Source of the DNA: Deinococcus alpinitundrae
GTDB taxonomy: Bacteria > Deinococcota > Deinococci > Deinococcales > Deinococcaceae
Reading direction: 5' to 3'
Length of the DNA: 37,475 nt
Assembly: GCF_009982895.1 (NCBI RefSeq)
Contig: NZ_WXZL01000030.1
Coordinates: 1-37,475 of the forward strand
The translations under genes and the position numbers were made by a program. The number at the start of each line of letters is the position of its first letter. The stretch's first letter is position 1. The notes beneath the pieces were generated by a model that was not told the origin of the DNA, searched no databases, and saw only the letters and a list, made by a program, of their open reading frames with translations. Below are positions 35,386 through 37,475 of the stretch, piece after piece.

Positions 35386-35689
35386 CCGACAACCCCAGCT
35401 CAAACCGCTCCCAGCGCCGATAAAGTAGATAGCTTCCTTGACTACCGCTTGCTCGGGGTTTTGAGAGGTAGTGGTCTGCCACAGGCATGGCTGGGTTTAT
35501 AACCTTAGAATGATGAGAGGCGCAGAACCTATTCAGGACGCAAAATCTCCAACCTTGGTTCATGCGAGTTTTCAGTGCCTCATGCCTGTGGTCATCCAGT
35601 AGTCCATGGGTCGACACCTCAGCCTTGCGGACAATGGTTAGGACGCTTAAGTTGACGACACGTTAGAGGGCTTACACTATGAGCACGTT
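35386..35689. other. Gap after the head gene with inverted repeats
   Basis: No gene is supported. An 11-bp inverted repeat (CCACAGGCATG at 35479-35489, CATGCCTGTGG at 35581-35591) spans 113 bp. GTTTTGAGAGGTAGT at 35457-35471 resembles the inner end of the IS4 element's terminal repeat, so degraded insertion-sequence remains are possible. Confidence 0.35.
35652..35680 (+). promoter_or_regulatory. Promoter of the AT-rich lipoprotein gene
   Basis: TTGACG (35652-35657) is followed after 17 bases by CACTAT (35675-35680), or after 15 by TACACT. Transcription would begin a few bases before the ATG at 35690, which has no SD. Confidence 0.4.
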
Positions 35690-36457
35690 ATGAAATTGTC
35701 TTTCATCTGCTTGGCGATGGTTGCGCCACTGCTTTTCGTGACAGCTTGCGGTCCCACCTCGACAAGCACAACTCCTCCTGGCAGTGGGCCAGCTAAGATC
35801 AAGGTCCCAGATAAGGTCAAGGTCAAGGTCAAGGTTGCGTACGACAGTTCTGAAGAAATTAACGTCGCACCAGATCCGGCGAGTTACGGGAACGCGCATT
35901 TCAAACTTAACGTCAGTGCTGATAGACCTTCCACGCTCTTCTTTAGTTTGGTTGGAGAATCAGATCAGGACTTCATACTCCTTGCCCCTTCAACTCCATT
36001 TGATGTCCCAGGAACACAATCTGTGTCTTTAAGCATTTACGCTAAATCTACAGCCAGCTTAGGAAAACATTCTATGGAGATGATTGTTCTAGATTATACC
36101 AATTTCATTACAACTGAGATCACACGAATTCCAATTCAATTCAACGTTATTGGGTATGACGCATATTTATATTCGAGCCTTCTTAAGTCTGGCGAAACCA
36201 ACCTGCTACCTCTGGTTATAACTGGCTTCTATAATTATAGCGGGCCGATGGAGATCAATGCCATCGATCTGCCCGAAGGCATCACTGCCAAACCTCTCCT
36301 CATTCAATTCAAGGGTGGTGTCATGAACGTTGATTACCCAGTTGAAGTAGAGCGCAGAGCCGCGATCTCCCGCCAGCAACTGACTCTGGCTTTTAAAAGC
36401 GGGGGTATGAATTTTAAGATAAAGCACGACATTGTCACCACCCCGTACGAAAAGTAA
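35690..36457 (+). CDS. AT-rich putative lipoprotein
   Basis: A 255-residue lipoprotein (MKLSFICLAMVAPLLFVTACG, lipobox VTAC, lipidated C20). A Thr/Pro/Gly linker is followed by a short KVKVKVKV tract encoded by AAGGTC tandem repeats (about 35812-35834). The rest looks like two beta-sandwich domains (FKLNVSADRPSTLFFSLVGE, PLVITGFYNYSGPMEINAID). No family is recognised. Clearly more A/T-rich than the phage core genes; probably cargo inserted where capsid genes are expected. Confidence 0.7.
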   Translation: MKLSFICLAMVAPLLFVTACGPTSTSTTPPGSGPAKIKVPDKVKVKVKVAYDSSEEINVAPDPASYGNAHFKLNVSADRPSTLFFSLVGESDQDFILLAPSTPFDVPGTQSVSLSIYAKSTASLGKHSMEMIVLDYTNFITTEITRIPIQFNVIGYDAYLYSSLLKSGETNLLPLVITGFYNYSGPMEINAIDLPEGITAKPLLIQFKGGVMNVDYPVEVERRAAISRQQLTLAFKSGGMNFKIKHDIVTTPYEK

Positions 36458-36619
36458 GTCTCTGCGTCTGCTCTCAATCAAAGGTAGCCATCCTCAGCTC
36501 AGGATGTAGGGCGATATCTAAGGGATGATAGGGGATCAACGGTTTTCTCCGTTTGGGACAACTTCAAATCAAAGTCGTCAGGTACTGAGCCAATTTTCCA
36601 TAATTAACCGTATGCCGGT

Positions 36620-36638
36620 CGCCCTCCGGGGCGGTTTT
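36620..36638 (+). terminator. Terminator after the lipoprotein gene
   Basis: CGCCC pairs with GGGCG around TCCG, extended by G-T pairs, followed by TTTT. The core is the same as at 28052-28071. Confidence 0.5.
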
Positions 36639-36674
36639 GTATTGCCGTGTCAGCTCACAAGCCAAGCTGGAAGC

Positions 36675-36983
36675 ATGGAATACCTGCCCCAAAACGACGC
36701 GGAAGGCGCAGAACTCAACCTCGCTCACAAGAACGGCACGACCGCCTACATCCAGGGCCGGATGGTGCGAGTCACCGGCATGACCAGAGGCATCCCTGCC
36801 CTCTATCTGCTTGAGGTTATGGAGCGTGAACCACAGCGCCTCAAGCCAAGCAAGCGAGATGCGTCAGGCCACCGAGGAGCGCAACGGAAGCGCCCTCCAT
36901 GCCGAGCGGCTGCAAGTTCGCGGCCGGATCGAGCAGGCGGCAAAGGAAGGACAAACCAGCGTCACCTACTACGACCCGATTAG
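36675..36983 (+). CDS. Small phage-like protein, possibly frameshifted
   Basis: A 102-codon frame. Residues 1-61 look like a real protein (MEYLPQNDAEGAELNLAHKN, TTAYIQGRMVRVTGMTRGIP, ALYLLEVMEREPQRLKP). After SKR (61) the sequence turns into Arg/Pro/Gly-rich text of the wrong-frame kind, while the other forward frame becomes protein-like (MRQATEERNGSAL). Either two genes overlap widely or one gene is split by a frameshift near 36855. GGAAG precedes the ATG. No family is recognised. Confidence 0.45.
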   Translation: MEYLPQNDAEGAELNLAHKNGTTAYIQGRMVRVTGMTRGIPALYLLEVMEREPQRLKPSKRDASGHRGAQRKRPPCRAAASSRPDRAGGKGRTNQRHLLRPD

Positions 36984-37086
36984 CCAGGCGATGGCGCGCG
37001 AGCTGGCTGATCTGGGCTACGAAGTGAAGGCTGAGAGCGGCCAGAGCCGGAACGAAACGAACTGGAACGTCCAGATCAGCTGGTAG
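36859..37086 (+). CDS. Small phage-like protein of unknown function
   Basis: A 75-residue protein (ERLQVRGRIEQAAKEGQTSV, DPISQAMARELADLGYEVKA), helical then beta, ending in NVQISW. It has no SD at its ATG, which supports either coupling to, or fusion with, the gene at 36675 by a frameshift. No family is recognised. Confidence 0.45.
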   Translation: MRQATEERNGSALHAERLQVRGRIEQAAKEGQTSVTYYDPISQAMARELADLGYEVKAESGQSRNETNWNVQISW

Positions 37087-37100
37087 ATCGGGCTCCTTCC

Positions 37101-37116
37101 TAGCAGGACTTTGTCA
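37101..37116. repeat. 16-bp direct repeat, copy 2
   Basis: TAGCAGGACTTTGTCA, identical to 30533-30548. It lies just after the small gene pair and at the 3' end of a minus-strand frame, a place where an insertion-sequence end or recombination junction would fit. Confidence 0.6.
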
Positions 37117-37407
37117 CTTTCTGGGCCGCTGTTTTCGCTGCTGGTGACGGCGAGATCGTTTTAGGGCAAGTGACTCTGGTTGAGTCATCGCTCTCAAGTC
37201 ACGTCCTTGAGAAACCGCTTGTACCACCGTCTTGAGATCAGGGGGATTGCCCTTGAACCCCTTGAGTAACGCTTGCCAGGCTTCGTTAGTCTTTGGACCC
37301 AGCCACTGCGTAAAGATGTCAGGATCAAAGGCACCTCCTGGCTTTGCAAACCGGACAGCAATACCTTGTAAGTCTTCTGAGATGTTGCGGTTTATAGTTT
37401 CATGCAA
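37114..37407 (-). CDS. Protein of unknown function, or C-terminal remnant
   Basis: A 97-residue frame with a TTG start at 37407. Residues about 12-60 are protein-like (EDLQGIAVRFAKPGGAFDPD, IFTQWLGPKTNEAWQALLKG) and the end is very basic (KRSRRHQQRKQRPRK). The start overlaps the stop of another minus-strand gene. There may be a faint likeness to AbiEii-type nucleotidyltransferase C-termini, too weak to name. It may be the displaced tail of the upstream frame. Confidence 0.35.
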   Translation of the reverse strand: MHETINRNISEDLQGIAVRFAKPGGAFDPDIFTQWLGPKTNEAWQALLKGFKGNPPDLKTVVQAVSQGRDLRAMTQPESLALKRSRRHQQRKQRPRK

Positions 37408-37475
37408 AAAAGTGCGTCGTGAACGGCATTCAGCTGATTCATTTCTAGAAATAACTCCGCGAGGCGCACCTCGGT
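37392..37475 (-). CDS. C-terminal fragment of an unknown protein (partial)
   Basis: The last 27 residues of a gene entering from the right edge (EVRLAELFLEMNQLNAVHDA, ending CMKL), helical in pattern. Its stop at 37392-37394 lies inside the next minus-strand frame (16-base overlap). No family can be assigned from so little. Confidence 0.4.
   Translation of the reverse strand, partial: TEVRLAELFLEMNQLNAVHDALFCMKL

Larger units (their letters stand above)
11400..37475. mobile_element. Integrated temperate phage (left part; right end not in window)
   Basis: The layout is phage-like: integrase at a tRNA, immunity region with divergent repressor and Cro-like genes, early operon with RecT, excisionase-like protein, replication initiator with internal repeats and VRR-NUC nuclease, then terminase, portal and head protein. 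It is interrupted by AT-rich cargo genes and an IS4-family element. Capsid, tail and lysis genes are not seen, so it is decayed, rearranged or continues to the right. Confidence 0.85.

Noticed and set aside
35312..35617. 101-codon minus-strand frame over the gap after the head gene
   Set aside because: It overlaps the certain head gene and its sequence has no domain character.

Overview
The window looks like part of a Deinococcus (or close relative) chromosome carrying the left part of an integrated temperate phage. Support comes from the high GC content, a LysW-type aminoadipate kinase (LysZ, lysine made by the alpha-aminoadipate route as in Thermus/Deinococcus), PRC-barrel/DUF2382 stress proteins, and several genes whose -10 box lies 5-7 bases before the start codon (leaderless transcripts, known to be common in Deinococcus). 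The genus is inferred; no rRNA or other decisive marker is present.

Chromosomal part (1-11400). A possible transposase start runs off the left edge and is followed by a 114-bp element with 15-bp terminal inverted repeats. Then come an AI-2E family permease, lysZ, a YbjQ protein with an overlapping small gene, a DUF4388 (PATAN) protein, a PRC-barrel/DUF2382 protein and a second DUF2382 protein. leuA follows, preceded by a complete attenuator: promoter, apparently leaderless Leu-rich leader peptide and terminator. Next is a membrane-anchored unknown. On the minus strand a tRNA nucleotidyltransferase gene overlaps a cytoplasmic GH13 amylase gene by four bases. tRNA-Ala(UGC) ends this part.

Prophage (from about 11400 to beyond the right edge). 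A tyrosine integrase sits directly after tRNA-Ala, so the tRNA 3' end is the likely attachment site; no second att copy was seen. The integrase is translationally coupled to a 528-codon TerD/zinc-ribbon/TerB-like/PH-like/HNH multidomain protein. Three exported proteins (two lipoproteins, one with an Excalibur motif) with related upstream DNA follow. The immunity region has an XRE repressor whose S24-like domain lacks the catalytic Ser and Lys, a separate S24 protein that keeps both but has no HTH, a palindromic divergent operator/promoter region, and a Cro-like gene. A rightward early operon of small, mostly overlapping genes carries a RecT/Bet annealing protein, an excisionase-like HTH protein, a replication initiator with six 21-bp iterons inside its gene, a putative helicase-loader-like protein, a winged-helix protein and a VRR-NUC nuclease.

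A second small divergent switch (HTH regulator and membrane protein, with an operator over a TTGACA promoter) precedes the late genes. Terminase small and large subunits, portal and head-morphogenesis protein are present. A very AT-rich exported-protein gene and an IS4-family element (1123 bp, 19-bp TIRs, 9-bp target duplication) separate terminase from portal. No capsid, tail or lysis gene is seen. After the head gene come an AT-rich lipoprotein, an overlapping or frameshifted small gene pair, and two minus-strand frames at the edge. The right part therefore looks remodelled or decayed, although the prophage may continue outside the window.
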